NCBI RefSeq assembly: GCF_000382345.1
Contig: NZ_KB908100.1
Span: 19,442-83,441 of the forward strand
Reading direction: 5' to 3'
Source: Massilia niastensis DSM 21313
GTDB lineage: Bacteria; Pseudomonadota; Gammaproteobacteria; Burkholderiales; Burkholderiaceae_D
DNA: 64,000 nt
Each line of letters begins with the position of its first letter. Within the stretch, counting starts at the first letter, position 1. Position numbers and translations under genes: made by a program. The notes under the pieces are model-generated. The model did not search any database. It had not been told where the DNA came from and saw only the letters and a program-made list of their open reading frames with translations. Shown here one piece after another: positions 1 to 12,192 of this stretch.

Positions 1-2
1 AG

Positions 3-296
3 AACCGCCAGATTTCCGTGGAAAACATCCAGAAGACGGTCGCCGACTTCTTCAACATCAAGGTCGCGGACATGTATTCGAAGCGCCGCCCGGCCAACAT
101 CGCGCGCCCGCGCCAGATCGCGATGTACCTGGCGAAGGAGCTGACCCAGAAGAGCCTGCCGGAGATCGGCGAGCTGTTCGGCGGCCGCGACCACACGACC
201 GTGCTGCACGCGGTGCGCAAGATCGCCCAGGACCGGGCGAAGAACGCCGAGTGCAACCACGAACTGCACGTCCTGGAACAGACCCTCAAAGGGTAA
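3..296 (+). CDS. dnaA: Chromosomal replication initiator DnaA, C-terminal end (partial)
   Basis: This is the last 97 codons of DnaA; the start lies outside the window. DnaA binds DnaA boxes at oriC and melts the origin. What remains is domain IV, the helix-turn-helix DNA-binding domain. The family signature is visible around [15 protein letters not shown], which contacts the DnaA box, and the [15 protein letters not shown] helix precedes it. The reading frame is open from the first bases of the window, so the gene is cut by the window edge and not broken. dnaN follows 119 bases later in the same direction, the usual dnaA-dnaN-gyrB order beside a bacterial origin. Confidence 0.97.
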   Translation, partial: NRQISVENIQKTVADFFNIKVADMYSKRRPANIARPRQIAMYLAKELTQKSLPEIGELFGGRDHTTVLHAVRKIAQDRAKNAECNHELHVLEQTLKG

Positions 297-415
297 AGGA
301 TGGCGCCCGGGCCGGGGATAAGGCCAGCCTGATGCCTGGGGGTATTTCTATTGCCCCTGGCGTGGCAAAATAGTGCGTTAGCAATAAATTCATTACAAAC
401 CTATTGAGGATTACT

Positions 416-1522
416 ATGCAATTGGTCAAATCCACCCGAGACACGCTTCTCCGGCCACTGCAGATCGTGAGTGGTATTGTCGAGCGTCGGCACACTATGC
501 CGATTCTGGCCAATATCCTCATTCGCAAGAACGGCGAGAGCGTGTCTTTCCTGTCGACCGATACCGAAGTGCAGATCACGACGCACGCGAACATCGGTTC
601 GGGCGACGACGTCACCGGCACGACCGTGGCGGCGCGCAAGCTGCTCGACATCCTGCGCGCGCTGCCGGAGTCGGGCGATGTGACCATGACCCTGCAGAAC
701 AAGCGCCTGGCGGTCCAGAGCGGCAAGTCGCGCTTCGCGCTGCAGACCCTGGCGGCCGAGGAATTCCCGACCGTGTCGGTGGCCGACAGCTACAACGCCA
801 GCGTGATCCTGCCGCAAAAGACGCTGAAGCACCTGTTCAACATGGTGCACTTCGCGATGGCCCAGCAGGACATCCGCTACTACCTGAACGGCTTGCTGCT
901 GGTGCTGGACGGTAACAACATCATCGCCGTGGCGACCGACGGCCACCGCCTGGCCTTCTGCCAGGTGGAAACCGAGCAGCAGTTCGAGCGCCAGGAAGTG
1001 ATCATCCCGCGCAAGACCATCATCGAGCTGCAGCGCCTGCTGGAAGAAAGCGACGAGACCGTGCGCCTGGACATCGCGGCTTCGCAGGTGAAGCTGACCT
1101 TCGCCGACATCGAGCTGGTCTCGAAGCTGGTCGAAGGCAAGTTCCCTGACTACACCCGGGTGATCCCGAAGGGCTACAAGAACGACTTCACGATCAGCCG
1201 CGACGAGCTGCTGCGTTCGCTGCAGCGCGCCGCGATCATGACCAGCGACAAGTTCAAGGGTGTACGCTGCATCATCAGTCCGGGCAGCATGAAGATCAGC
1301 TCGACCAACGCCGACCAGGAAGAAGCGGTGGAAGAACTGGAAATCGACTACGGCGGCGACGCCATCGACATCGGTTTCAACGTCACCTACCTGCTCGACG
1401 TGCTGAACAACCTGAAGTGCGACCAGGTGAACATCTCCCTGGGCGACTCGAATTCGTCGGCGCTGATCTCGATTCCCGACAACGGCGACTTCAAGTACGT
1501 CGTCATGCCGATGCGCATTTGA
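416..1522 (+). CDS. dnaN: DNA polymerase III beta subunit (sliding clamp)
   Basis: The predicted protein has 368 residues, the normal length for the beta clamp, which forms a ring on DNA and tethers the replicative polymerase. The start is set at the ATG at 416 (MQLVKSTRD), because GAGGA at 406-410 gives a well-spaced ribosome binding site; an in-frame TTG at 404 lies inside that site and is unlikely. The C-terminus ends in MPMRI, the family's typical clamp tail. It lies between dnaA and gyrB. The 140 bases to gyrB show no clear terminator, so read-through into gyrB is possible. Confidence 0.97.
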   Translation: MQLVKSTRDTLLRPLQIVSGIVERRHTMPILANILIRKNGESVSFLSTDTEVQITTHANIGSGDDVTGTTVAARKLLDILRALPESGDVTMTLQNKRLAVQSGKSRFALQTLAAEEFPTVSVADSYNASVILPQKTLKHLFNMVHFAMAQQDIRYYLNGLLLVLDGNNIIAVATDGHRLAFCQVETEQQFERQEVIIPRKTIIELQRLLEESDETVRLDIAASQVKLTFADIELVSKLVEGKFPDYTRVIPKGYKNDFTISRDELLRSLQRAAIMTSDKFKGVRCIISPGSMKISSTNADQEEAVEELEIDYGGDAIDIGFNVTYLLDVLNNLKCDQVNISLGDSNSSALISIPDNGDFKYVVMPMRI

Positions 1523-1618
1523 CAGGCGCCGAGCAGAGAGACAGTCCGCGATAAGGAATAGCCTCACCCCGTCGTTCCCGCGCAGGCCTCCGCGGCCTCG
1601 CGAGAACAGCGGTTTTAG

Positions 1619-4168
<2,550 letters not shown>

Positions 4169-4180
4169 GGCGTGAACGCC

Positions 4181-4256
4181 GTGCCTGGCGAGTGAATGCT
4201 CGCGCTACAGGCAGGAGAAAAAGCCAACCGCCGAGGTTGGCTTTTTTTTCGTCAGT
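4181..4256. repeat. 76-bp direct repeat, copy 1 (gyrB terminator region)
   Basis: This segment is repeated in the same orientation at 7627-7702 with two mismatches in 76 bases (read by eye). It holds two hairpins. The first pairs TGCCTG with CAGGCA and GCGAG with CTCGC. The second is a strong intrinsic terminator. The copies bracket a single large gene of different base composition. Copy 2 runs into the last codons of the MFS gene at 7698, so the ancestral order was probably gyrB, one copy of this segment, then the MFS gene. Confidence 0.9.
4221..4249. terminator. Intrinsic terminator after gyrB
   Basis: AAGCCAACC pairs with GGTTGGCTT across a five-base loop and is followed by eight T. Because an A-rich stretch precedes the stem, it could also work for transcription from the other strand. 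Confidence 0.85.
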
Positions 4257-4310
4257 GTCCCGTCCTGAGTGTTGGTTCACCTGGCGTGGAAGATGTGGAT
4301 ATCACTGAAT

Positions 4311-7300
4311 TCACGCAGCTCGCAATACACTGAACTGGCTAAAGGCCGCCGCAGGTAAAGGCACTTCGAGTTTCCAAATGATGTTCATAGGACGTTCACC
4401 ATGGCTTTCCTGGAATTTCACGGGACCACAGGCTAGATACGGGGTGTCTTGGTCGACCCGAACAAACAACTGGAATTCCCAGCCGTTCGGTTGTTCGCCC
4501 ACACTACGAATATATTGCTGCCCGATGCCCGTCGACGGCGCCGTACTGTTTTGTGACTGCCAGTGAAAGAGTTCATGACTCAACGCATAGTCATGATAGG
4601 CGATGGTTTCGTGAAAACCGCTCCGCTTGTCCAGCGTCACGAACATCAGTTCAACCTTTCGTTCCTTCAAGCGCAACACCCCAGTGTTGAAGAAAGGCCG
4701 ACGTTCCGAGGTCAAAAAGCCGACAGCGGTGAGAATCTCATTAAGACGATAATGGCCGTGCAGACGAAGTGATGACCACTCCAAGCCCAGCAGTGGTACC
4801 GGCTTCGGCAATGCGTTCGCTCCAAGTACCTGTGCCAACTCCGCCAGCTCAGCGGCACTATGAGGATTGCTCTTCAAACGCTGCGCAAAATTGCGACCTG
4901 TTCCAACTCGTGAAGCAGTGCCATCGGTTTGATAAGCCAGCATTTGCAAGCGCAGCGCATCTTCAGGACCATGATCAAGCTCATCCAACGATGATGAATG
5001 GAGCTTCGCCATCAGGGCGATCTGCTCAGGATCATTGGAATGTAGAAGCGCCGAGAAGCGGCGACCGAAATACTCTTCTTCCGGGCCTGTGTCACTCACG
5101 ATCAGCCCCGCCGCACGCCGCAAGGAAGTCCAGCCACTACTTCCCGAAGTTCTATAAACGTCTTCCACACTGAGCGCTTGATCATGCAGGAATCCAGCAA
5201 GCGTAACGTTCTGAGCTCCTTTCAAGCTCGCATATGCTTGTAATTCAGTGGTCATGCGCAACCAGTTTTGCTGAACGAGCCTGCGCAAATTGTTCAGTAT
5301 TTGCTCACGGCTACACTGTTGCAGCTGGATATAACAGCCGGTAGGTAGCTGGCTAAAGCCATTCTCTACACCTTCAATCAACTGACGTCGGCTCAGACCT
5401 GTAATCTGACCCAGCAGGTGATCAAAGCGAAAATTCGTCGAATGCTGACCTACGAAATCGAGAATCAAGCAGCTCTCTTTGCCATTCGACAGGCGTAGTC
5501 CACGTCCGATTTGCTGCTGAAACAGGACCGGGCTTTGCGTTGGTCGAAGAAGCAGCAAGGTATCCACTACTGGAATATCGACGCCTTCGTTGAACAGATC
5601 TACTGTCACCAATACGCATATCTCGCCTTTGGCGAGCGCTAGCGGAGCTGCCTCACGCTCTGCCTGCGTTGATTGTCCCGTCAAGCAGAGTGCTGGAAAA
5701 CCTGCCTTGTTGAACTGTGTGGTCATGAACTGCGCATGCGCCACACTGACACAAAACGCAATGGCTTTACTTTGGCGCGGCGATACGCACAAGCGACGCC
5801 ATTCGTTAATGATCAATCGAGCGCGAACGTCATTCCCTGTCAAAACCTTATCAAGGTAAGCGGCTTCGCCAGCCTGTCTCCACGGAACCTCACGAAGATT
5901 AGTGGTATCGTCGCACGCAAAATACTCAAAAGGGGCGAGCAATTGAAGATCCAGTGCTTGCCACAGCCTGAGTTCAACCGCCGGTCTTCCGTCCGGTCGG
6001 GAATCGAAATAGGGTGTAATCGGCCTCCCATCACTTCGCTCAGGTGTAGCGGTAAGACCCAGCAAGATCGTTGGCTTTACCCGCCTTGCAACAACGTCAA
6101 AACTCGCAGCCGCAATACGGTGGCATTCATCAAACACGACCGTATGCCAATAGGTTTCACTGTAGCGTGTCAGCAGATCATTGCTATGGAGACTCTCGAT
6201 CGTTGTGAATAGATGATCAGCGTTACCCAACTGAGTGCTTCCACTCAGTACGTGACCAAAGCTGGGGTCACGCAACACTTCGCGATAGGTGCGTAAAGCT
6301 TGGTTCAGAATTTCGATTCGGTGCGCAATGAACAAGAGACGAGGATAACCGCCGACTTGCGTACATAGGCGCTGGTAATCGAATGCAGCAACGACAGTTT
6401 TGCCCGTACCGGTAGCTGCCACAACCAAATTACGCATTCGCTGATGTTCGCGCTCGGCCTGTAGCTGCTCAAGCATTTCTAGCTGGTAGTTTTTCGGAGT
6501 GATATCAAAAAAACTAAGCACATTGTCAGGCTGTGCAAGCTTCCCACCATTCTTTTCCTTTGCGATAGCGCGCTCTAGAGCATCGCGGTGCTCGGTTTGG
6601 TTCGGGTCATACGACACAAACTCGGTGTCATGCCAGAGGGTTTCGAAGTGCGCTTGAGCTTGCTGGAACATGGCTCCCTGACCGCGTTCTGTAAACTTGA
6701 CGGTCCATTCCAATCCACCTGCTAGCGCAGCTTGCGTGAGGTTGGCGCTGCCGACGTAGGCTGTACCAAATCCACTATCGCGTTCAAATATCCACGCCTT
6801 GGCGTGAAGACGAGTACGACGTCCATCAAGAGAGATGCGCACCTCGCATTCAGGCAATCTGGCTAGCTCATCAACCGCCTGTGCCTCTGTGGCGCCAATA
6901 TAGGTAGTCGTAAGGATGCGGAGTTTGGTCTGCGTCCGCCCCGCTCCATCTAAAGCCGTAATATGCTGCAAGATGTCTCGGATTTTACGGATCCCGGACA
7001 CTGTGATAAAGCTCATCAAGATGTTGACCCGATTACTGCTGGCAAGCTCATGACGCAGCTCAGTCAACAATGCAGGGGATGCTTTGGCCGCAGTGAATAG
7101 CCAGGGTGAGATGATCCCGGTTTCAGGAAAGGCTGGTGCAGTTCGGGTACGGTGAACTGCAGTAAGAGTCCGTGCCGGTGCTGCCAGAAGACGAATGTTC
7201 GAGTTAGAGCTTTGATCCGGGTACTGTTTCGCTAGCCTCTGTCGAAGCTCAACGAGCAAGGCGTTCACCAACTCTAATTGCGCCTTAGCACGGGAAGCTT

Positions 7301-7517
7301 TGCCTCTTGCTTCAGCATGGTCTGGGCCTGTCGGGATGAGCTCGTCAAGCACATTAGCAAGCTGATCAGCGAGTGCTTCTGCTAGACGCCGAGCCGTACT
7401 TCCATCGTCCAGCTCCGTGAATGTGTAATGATCTGTATGGTAGTGCTGACCCAATTCTTCGACCAACTCGTCAGTAAGAAGCTGGTCGTACAGTCCATCA
7501 TTCAAAGATTGCGGCAT
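4311..7517 (-). CDS. PLD-like / superfamily 2 helicase / DUF3427 protein, candidate defence gene
   Basis: The protein has 1068 residues. Residues about 155-275 look like a phospholipase D-type nuclease domain, with RLHAKAWIF near 236 followed by GSANLT. A superfamily 2 helicase follows: Walker A ATGTGKT at 368-374, DECH at 463-466, LTATPE near 488 and QIGRGLR at 669-675. The C-terminal 270 residues match the DUF3427 type in layout. This architecture is known in predicted phage-defence and DNA-processing helicases; the function here is inferred. The start is the ATG at 7517 (MPQSLNDG); a longer open frame running into the repeat at 7673 is not credible. The gene is clearly less GC-rich than its neighbours, stands alone, and is bracketed by a 76-bp duplication, so it was probably acquired. 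Confidence 0.85.
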   Translation of the reverse strand: MPQSLNDGLYDQLLTDELVEELGQHYHTDHYTFTELDDGSTARRLAEALADQLANVLDELIPTGPDHAEARGKASRAKAQLELVNALLVELRQRLAKQYPDQSSNSNIRLLAAPARTLTAVHRTRTAPAFPETGIISPWLFTAAKASPALLTELRHELASSNRVNILMSFITVSGIRKIRDILQHITALDGAGRTQTKLRILTTTYIGATEAQAVDELARLPECEVRISLDGRRTRLHAKAWIFERDSGFGTAYVGSANLTQAALAGGLEWTVKFTERGQGAMFQQAQAHFETLWHDTEFVSYDPNQTEHRDALERAIAKEKNGGKLAQPDNVLSFFDITPKNYQLEMLEQLQAEREHQRMRNLVVAATGTGKTVVAAFDYQRLCTQVGGYPRLLFIAHRIEILNQALRTYREVLRDPSFGHVLSGSTQLGNADHLFTTIESLHSNDLLTRYSETYWHTVVFDECHRIAAASFDVVARRVKPTILLGLTATPERSDGRPITPYFDSRPDGRPAVELRLWQALDLQLLAPFEYFACDDTTNLREVPWRQAGEAAYLDKVLTGNDVRARLIINEWRRLCVSPRQSKAIAFCVSVAHAQFMTTQFNKAGFPALCLTGQSTQAEREAAPLALAKGEICVLVTVDLFNEGVDIPVVDTLLLLRPTQSPVLFQQQIGRGLRLSNGKESCLILDFVGQHSTNFRFDHLLGQITGLSRRQLIEGVENGFSQLPTGCYIQLQQCSREQILNNLRRLVQQNWLRMTTELQAYASLKGAQNVTLAGFLHDQALSVEDVYRTSGSSGWTSLRRAAGLIVSDTGPEEEYFGRRFSALLHSNDPEQIALMAKLHSSSLDELDHGPEDALRLQMLAYQTDGTASRVGTGRNFAQRLKSNPHSAAELAELAQVLGANALPKPVPLLGLEWSSLRLHGHYRLNEILTAVGFLTSERRPFFNTGVLRLKERKVELMFVTLDKRSGFHETIAYHDYALSHELFHWQSQNSTAPSTGIGQQYIRSVGEQPNGWEFQLFVRVDQDTPYLACGPVKFQESHGERPMNIIWKLEVPLPAAAFSQFSVLRAA

Positions 7518-7626
7518 TGGATATCGAGCTGACAAAAAACCAGTATAGCTCGAGAATAATGAGACTAAGCAAGAAATCCTAGGTATAGGGAAGCGAGTCT
7601 CGTCCCATGTTGTGAGATCAATTGCG

Positions 7627-7702
7627 GTGCCTGGCGAGTGAATGCTCGCGCTACAGGCAGGAAAGAAAGCCAACCGCCGAGGTTGGCTTTTTTTTCGTCA
7701 GT
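7627..7702. repeat. 76-bp direct repeat, copy 2
   Basis: Direct repeat of 4181-4256, differing only within the A-rich stretch between the two hairpins. The last five bases lie inside the 3' end of the MFS gene, whose stop is at 7698-7700. This copy therefore marks the right junction of the helicase insert. Confidence 0.9.
7667..7695. terminator. Duplicate of the gyrB intrinsic terminator
   Basis: Identical stem AAGCCAACC/GGTTGGCTT with eight T, as after gyrB. The MFS gene reads leftward into it, so in that direction the A-rich left side supplies the U tract. Confidence 0.75.
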
Positions 7703-8984
7703 CCTGCTCCTGGATGGGCCGTACAACCAGGAACAGGTACGACATCGCACCGAGGAAGGCAATCCCGGCGCCGGTCAGCAAGGCCGGCACGAAGGACCAG
7801 GTCTGCGCGATGTAGCCGGTCAGGACCGGCGCGAGCGCGCCGCCAAGGAAGCCGCCGAAGTTCTGGATCGCACCGAGCGATGCAATGCGGCTGCGCGGCG
7901 CCACCGCCGTGGCGAGCGACCAGGAGCAGGCGGACGAGGCGTTGGCGAGGAAGATGACGATCGCGATGCAGGCCACGGCCACCGTATTGCTCTCGACCAG
8001 TGCCGCCGGAATCGTGAACGCCACCATGCCCAGCATGGATACCACCACCGCATTGCGGCGGCTGGACACCGGCGAGCTCGCATGCCGGGTGACGCGGTCG
8101 GAGGCCCAGCCGGCCACCAGGGCGCCGGCGAAGCCGCAAAAGAAGGGAATGGAGGCCGCCACCCCGGACTGCGCCAGGTCCATATGGCGCTCGGTCCGCA
8201 GATAGCCTGGCAGCCAGGTCAGGTAGACCCAATTGAGGTAGACCGAGCCGAAGAAGCCGAGCAGCATGCCCCAGGTGGCGCGGTGCCGGAACAGCGCGCG
8301 CCAGGACGCAAAGCTCGTTGTCGGCGCGGCCTCGGCTGCCTGGCCCGCGTCGAGGTAGGCGCGCTCGGCCTCGGACAGTTGCTCGCGGACCGGATCGCGA
8401 TAGAGGGCCACCCAGACGACTGCCGCCACCAGCCCGAGTGCGCCGGTGATGAAGAAGGCCCAGTGCCAGCTCGTCGCGGCGATCAGGGGGGACAGGCAGA
8501 GTGGAGCGAGCGCGACGCCCAGCGGCGAAGCCGAATTGTAGATGCCCGTCGGCGTGCCGCGTGCACGCAGCGGGAACCAGTTGCTCACGACCCGGGCCGC
8601 CGCCGGGAATTGCGGCGCCTCGCCGATGCCGAGCACGATGCGTGCGATCACGAAGTAGCCGAAGGTCGCTGCGAGTCCGCCCGCGGCCTGCGCCACTGAC
8701 CACAGCACCAGGCCCATGCCGAGAAGCCAGCGTGGCCCCACCTTGTCGACCAGCGCACCGACCGGAAGCTGGCATAGCGCATAGCTCCATGAGAACGCCG
8801 ACAGCAGCAAGCCCATCTGGCCAAGCGAGAGGCCAAGGTCTGCCCGAATGAACTCGTTGGCGACTGCAAGGGTAGCGCGATCCAGGTAATTGATGACGCC
8901 GGTAACCACCAGCAGCACCAGCGCCAGGGTTTGACGACGACGAATGCGCGCAGGGGTAGGTTCGTTGGAAGAGATATCGATCAT
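7698..8984 (-). CDS. MFS transporter, anion:cation symporter type
   Basis: A 428-residue inner-membrane carrier with about 12 predicted hydrophobic helices. The N-terminal stretch INYLDRATLAVANEFIRADL and the loop LGIGEAPQFPAAARVVSNWF are typical of the ACS family of the major facilitator superfamily (GudP/ExuT/phthalate-like), which imports sugar acids or other organic anions with protons. The substrate cannot be read from sequence. No catabolic enzymes are adjacent. Its 3' end overlaps the second copy of the 76-bp repeat, which suggests it originally followed gyrB directly in convergent orientation. Confidence 0.85.
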   Translation of the reverse strand: MIDISSNEPTPARIRRRQTLALVLLVVTGVINYLDRATLAVANEFIRADLGLSLGQMGLLLSAFSWSYALCQLPVGALVDKVGPRWLLGMGLVLWSVAQAAGGLAATFGYFVIARIVLGIGEAPQFPAAARVVSNWFPLRARGTPTGIYNSASPLGVALAPLCLSPLIAATSWHWAFFITGALGLVAAVVWVALYRDPVREQLSEAERAYLDAGQAAEAAPTTSFASWRALFRHRATWGMLLGFFGSVYLNWVYLTWLPGYLRTERHMDLAQSGVAASIPFFCGFAGALVAGWASDRVTRHASSPVSSRRNAVVVSMLGMVAFTIPAALVESNTVAVACIAIVIFLANASSACSWSLATAVAPRSRIASLGAIQNFGGFLGGALAPVLTGYIAQTWSFVPALLTGAGIAFLGAMSYLFLVVRPIQEQD

Positions 8985-9083
8985 TTCAGGATCGTACCAA
9001 ACGAATATGCCAGGGAGAAAGAAATTCTGATCGCTGAAACCTCGACCCTGAACACCCGGCGCACTCCTTTGCCTCTTCAGCAG

Positions 9084-11519
9084 TCAATGCAGCAGATTCA
9101 GGAAATCGCTGACGCGCGACGGCGCGACCGGTTTAGTGAAATGCATGTCGAATCCGGCTTCTCTCGAACGGGCAAGGTCATCCTTCGCGCCCCATCCCGA
9201 CACTGCGACGATGATGCTGCGATCCATGCCCTCGATCTTCCTGAGCCGATGCGCCACTTCGTAGCCCGTCATACCCGGCATCCCTATATCGAGGAAGACT
9301 ACATCCGGATGAAATTGCTCCGCGATCTGCAGCGCATGCTGTCCATCGTGTGCCATCCGAAGATCGTGGCCATACATCTCCAGCAGTGAGGATAAGGTCC
9401 GCGCTGCATCCACATTGTCGTCCGTGACCAGGATGCGGAAGGTTTTCCCTGTCCTGGCAGCAGCTTCGGATGCGTCGGGACCCGAGCAGGAAGCCGCATT
9501 GGCCAAGTCGATCGGCAGCCTGACAACGAAGGTGCTGCCCTTGCCCGCGCCTTCGCTGATTGCCGCGACCGTGCCGTCGTGCAGGCTGACGAGCTGGCGC
9601 ACCAGCGACAGTCCGATACCCAGGCCGCCCTGGGAGTGATTCATGTTGCGTCCGACCTGGCTGAACATATCGAACACCGATTCCAGCGATTCCGCAGGAA
9701 TGCCTATGCCGTTATCGGTGACCGAGATAACTGCCTCGTCGCCGTCCTGCACGACAGCCAGGGTGATCTTGCCGCCATGTGGCGTGTATTTCGCCGCATT
9801 CGTCAGCAGGTTGCCGACCACCTGGGCAATGCGCGCGGCGTCCACGTCGACCGGAAGCGGCCCGGCATGCAGATTCAGGCTGAACGCATGACCGCCTTTT
9901 TCGATCAAGGGAAGACTGGTTTCCACGGCGTGGGAAACGATGGATTTCAGGTCGACAGCTTCCTTCTTGATGTCGACTTTTCCGTTAGTTACGCGGGCAA
10001 TATCCAACAGGTCGTTAATCAAATGCGACAGCTGCTTTACCTGGCGCTCGATGATTCCTCTCACGTTCACGACGGTTTCCGGACTGTCGGAGCGCATGCG
10101 CATGATTTCGAGACCGGTCAGAATGGGGGCCAGCGGATTACGCAATTCATGCGCAAGGACAGCCAGGAATTCGCTCAGGTTCTTGTTTGATTTGGCGACC
10201 TCATCGAACAGGGCGCGCTGCTTCGCTTCGGCCAGGCGAAGCGTCGCTTCGGTACGCTTGAAGGCATCGATGTTCGTCACAATGGAAACCTGGCCATTGG
10301 GCACGTCATCGCAGTCCTTCAGGGGCACCGCGGCAATTTGCGTCCAGATCTCACCGCCGTCATCTTTTTCATAGAGCGCTTCGATGCCCGGCACAACCCG
10401 CTCACCGCGCAATGCACGCGAGCCCGGGAAGTCCTGGCACGAATAAGGGCGGCCGTCGGCATGAAAAGCCTGCCATCGGCCATGGCAAGTGTCTTCCTGT
10501 GACGGCAAGACCCTGGTGGGCAAGTATTGATCCATCTCCCGATTGGAAAGCAGCAGTTTGCCCCCCTGATCCACCACCGCCACGCCGACCGGCAGTGCGT
10601 CGAATACTGCGGAAAGCATCTCGCGCGTCTCATGAAGCGTCTGCTCCGTCCGCTTGCGATCGGTGATATCGAGAACATTGCCGACGAAACCGAGAAAGTC
10701 TCCGGCAGCGGAAAACCTGGGGCGCCCCGTAGCGATGACCCAGCGGTAGCTTCCATCCACATGCAAGACCCGGTGCTCGAGGCTGAACTCCTTTTTTCGC
10801 TCGTTCGCATCCAGGAAGGCCTTTTTCGCCGCGTCCCGCTCCTCCGGGTGAATGACCGCGGTCCAGCCAAAACCCAGGCCGTCCTCGTTGCTTTGTCCGG
10901 TAAATTCATGCCACCCGCGAGACATGAATGAGAAGCTGCCATCCGGCTCGGTTACCCAGAGCATTGCAGGCGCTGCATCCGCAAGGTTCAGGAAGCGCGA
11001 CTCGCTGCGCTTGAGTGCGCGCTCGGCCAGGTGGCGCTGCAATACGACGGCTGCCTGGTTGGCGCTCACTCCCAGCAACAGGCGCTCATTCTCGGATGGA
11101 AAATCAGGCCGCTGGGAGCCGACCAGCATCGTGCCGATATCGCCCGTGATGCCGAAGCGGACAATGCTGACGCGCAGTTGCCCCTGGCCGCAGGGCGGGA
11201 GCATCGTCGCCGGCTCATGTGCGTTGCACTGTGCCGTGACGCTATCCAGCACTGCCCGTGCCGCGGGGAGGAACAATGCTTCAGCACCCTGCCGCCTGCT
11301 GCGAATGACTTCGATCGCGCCGGTGTCGGCGCTGCCGGGCAAGCGGATATAGGCCAGGTCAAGGTCCAGCGTTTTCAACAGGACGCTGGACAGACTCTCG
11401 ATCACGCCGTTGGGAGGAAGGTCGCCCCAGATAGCCGGCAAGGTCGTCATGGCGACGAGATCGCGTGTGGTTTGCCGCAGGCCGTCTATCTCTGAACCGT
11501 GTTTTTCTGGAGTCTGCAT
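9084..11519 (-). CDS. Hybrid sensor histidine kinase (GAF-PAS-PAS-HisKA-HATPase-REC)
   Basis: An 811-residue hybrid kinase with no clear membrane segments, so probably cytosolic. In order: a GAF-like region (about 40-165), two PAS regions (about 170-290 and 300-425, the first followed by a PAC-like segment), a HisKA domain with the phosphorylated His in AHELRNPLAP, a HATPase domain with the N box NLLTNAAKYTPHGG and the G box DNGIGIP, and a C-terminal receiver domain with the phospho-acceptor Asp in FLDIGMPGMTGYE. A separate output regulator is not encoded nearby. The MEDS-domain gene ends 16 bases upstream, so the two are probably co-transcribed and may form one sensory unit. Confidence 0.92.
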   Translation of the reverse strand: MQTPEKHGSEIDGLRQTTRDLVAMTTLPAIWGDLPPNGVIESLSSVLLKTLDLDLAYIRLPGSADTGAIEVIRSRRQGAEALFLPAARAVLDSVTAQCNAHEPATMLPPCGQGQLRVSIVRFGITGDIGTMLVGSQRPDFPSENERLLLGVSANQAAVVLQRHLAERALKRSESRFLNLADAAPAMLWVTEPDGSFSFMSRGWHEFTGQSNEDGLGFGWTAVIHPEERDAAKKAFLDANERKKEFSLEHRVLHVDGSYRWVIATGRPRFSAAGDFLGFVGNVLDITDRKRTEQTLHETREMLSAVFDALPVGVAVVDQGGKLLLSNREMDQYLPTRVLPSQEDTCHGRWQAFHADGRPYSCQDFPGSRALRGERVVPGIEALYEKDDGGEIWTQIAAVPLKDCDDVPNGQVSIVTNIDAFKRTEATLRLAEAKQRALFDEVAKSNKNLSEFLAVLAHELRNPLAPILTGLEIMRMRSDSPETVVNVRGIIERQVKQLSHLINDLLDIARVTNGKVDIKKEAVDLKSIVSHAVETSLPLIEKGGHAFSLNLHAGPLPVDVDAARIAQVVGNLLTNAAKYTPHGGKITLAVVQDGDEAVISVTDNGIGIPAESLESVFDMFSQVGRNMNHSQGGLGIGLSLVRQLVSLHDGTVAAISEGAGKGSTFVVRLPIDLANAASCSGPDASEAAARTGKTFRILVTDDNVDAARTLSSLLEMYGHDLRMAHDGQHALQIAEQFHPDVVFLDIGMPGMTGYEVAHRLRKIEGMDRSIIVAVSGWGAKDDLARSREAGFDMHFTKPVAPSRVSDFLNLLH

Positions 11520-11535
11520 ACCGGTCGATACAGCT

Positions 11536-12192
11536 TTACTCGGTCACGCCAGGACGGATATCGCCTGATGCTTTCCGCGCCTCTAGTTCCTGAATCATTT
11601 GTTCAGACGGAATGAAAAACGGGTTCTCTTGAAGAATGCCGCCAATGATGACCATGGGGTGGGTGCGCATGATATCGATCACGACGGTGGCATCGAACTG
11701 GGACAGGTCATAGGTGCAGACCACGGGATCATGCTGTTCAGGAAGCGCCTGGTTCAGCCGTGCTTCGTATTCGACGATATCGTTAACGCCGGGCCGGTCT
11801 TCAAGCGCCCACGCCATACTGGCGATATTGCGCGACATTTTTCCGGGAGGTGCGTTGTCCGGAGCAATCATTTTCAGCAGGGTAGCGATCATGCGGTATT
11901 GGTCGAAATGGCCATCCTGCAGGTAGGTTTCTCCCCAGGTCCGCACTTCGAGCTGCCCCTGCGTTTCAGCTGCGGCTGTATCGATGCCCTCCCGTTCCAG
12001 GCGCTCCAGATGTGAAGCGCGATAGTCAGGGTTCACGATGTGGAAGGCGCGATCCCCCTCCTCGAATCCTTCCTTGATGAAAGGCATGAGCACACGATAC
12101 TCTTCTTCCTTGGAATGAAAAAAGGCGCAGGCATGACAAGAGTGGGTGAGGGAAGAACCGGCCAGGTTCACAGGCTTCTTTACGATTGACAT
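11536..12192 (-). CDS. MEDS-domain sensory protein
   Basis: About 218 residues. The N-terminal HSCHACAFFHSKEEEY segment and the GDRAFHIVNPDY strand fit the MEDS domain (methanogen/methylotroph DcmR sensory domain), a soluble ligand-sensing module distantly related to KaiC-like folds. Such proteins often pair with histidine kinases or anti-sigma systems. The ATG at 12192 is preferred over an upstream in-frame TTG at 12204; neither has a clear ribosome binding site. It sits directly upstream of the hybrid kinase, which supports a shared signalling role. The signal is unknown. Confidence 0.75.
   Translation of the reverse strand: MSIVKKPVNLAGSSLTHSCHACAFFHSKEEEYRVLMPFIKEGFEEGDRAFHIVNPDYRASHLERLEREGIDTAAAETQGQLEVRTWGETYLQDGHFDQYRMIATLLKMIAPDNAPPGKMSRNIASMAWALEDRPGVNDIVEYEARLNQALPEQHDPVVCTYDLSQFDATVVIDIMRTHPMVIIGGILQENPFFIPSEQMIQELEARKASGDIRPGVTE

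Noticed and set aside
7518..7673. Upstream start for the helicase gene within the repeat
   Set aside because: The extension reads through the duplicated terminator; the same peptide appears antisense near gyrB, so it comes from the repeat.
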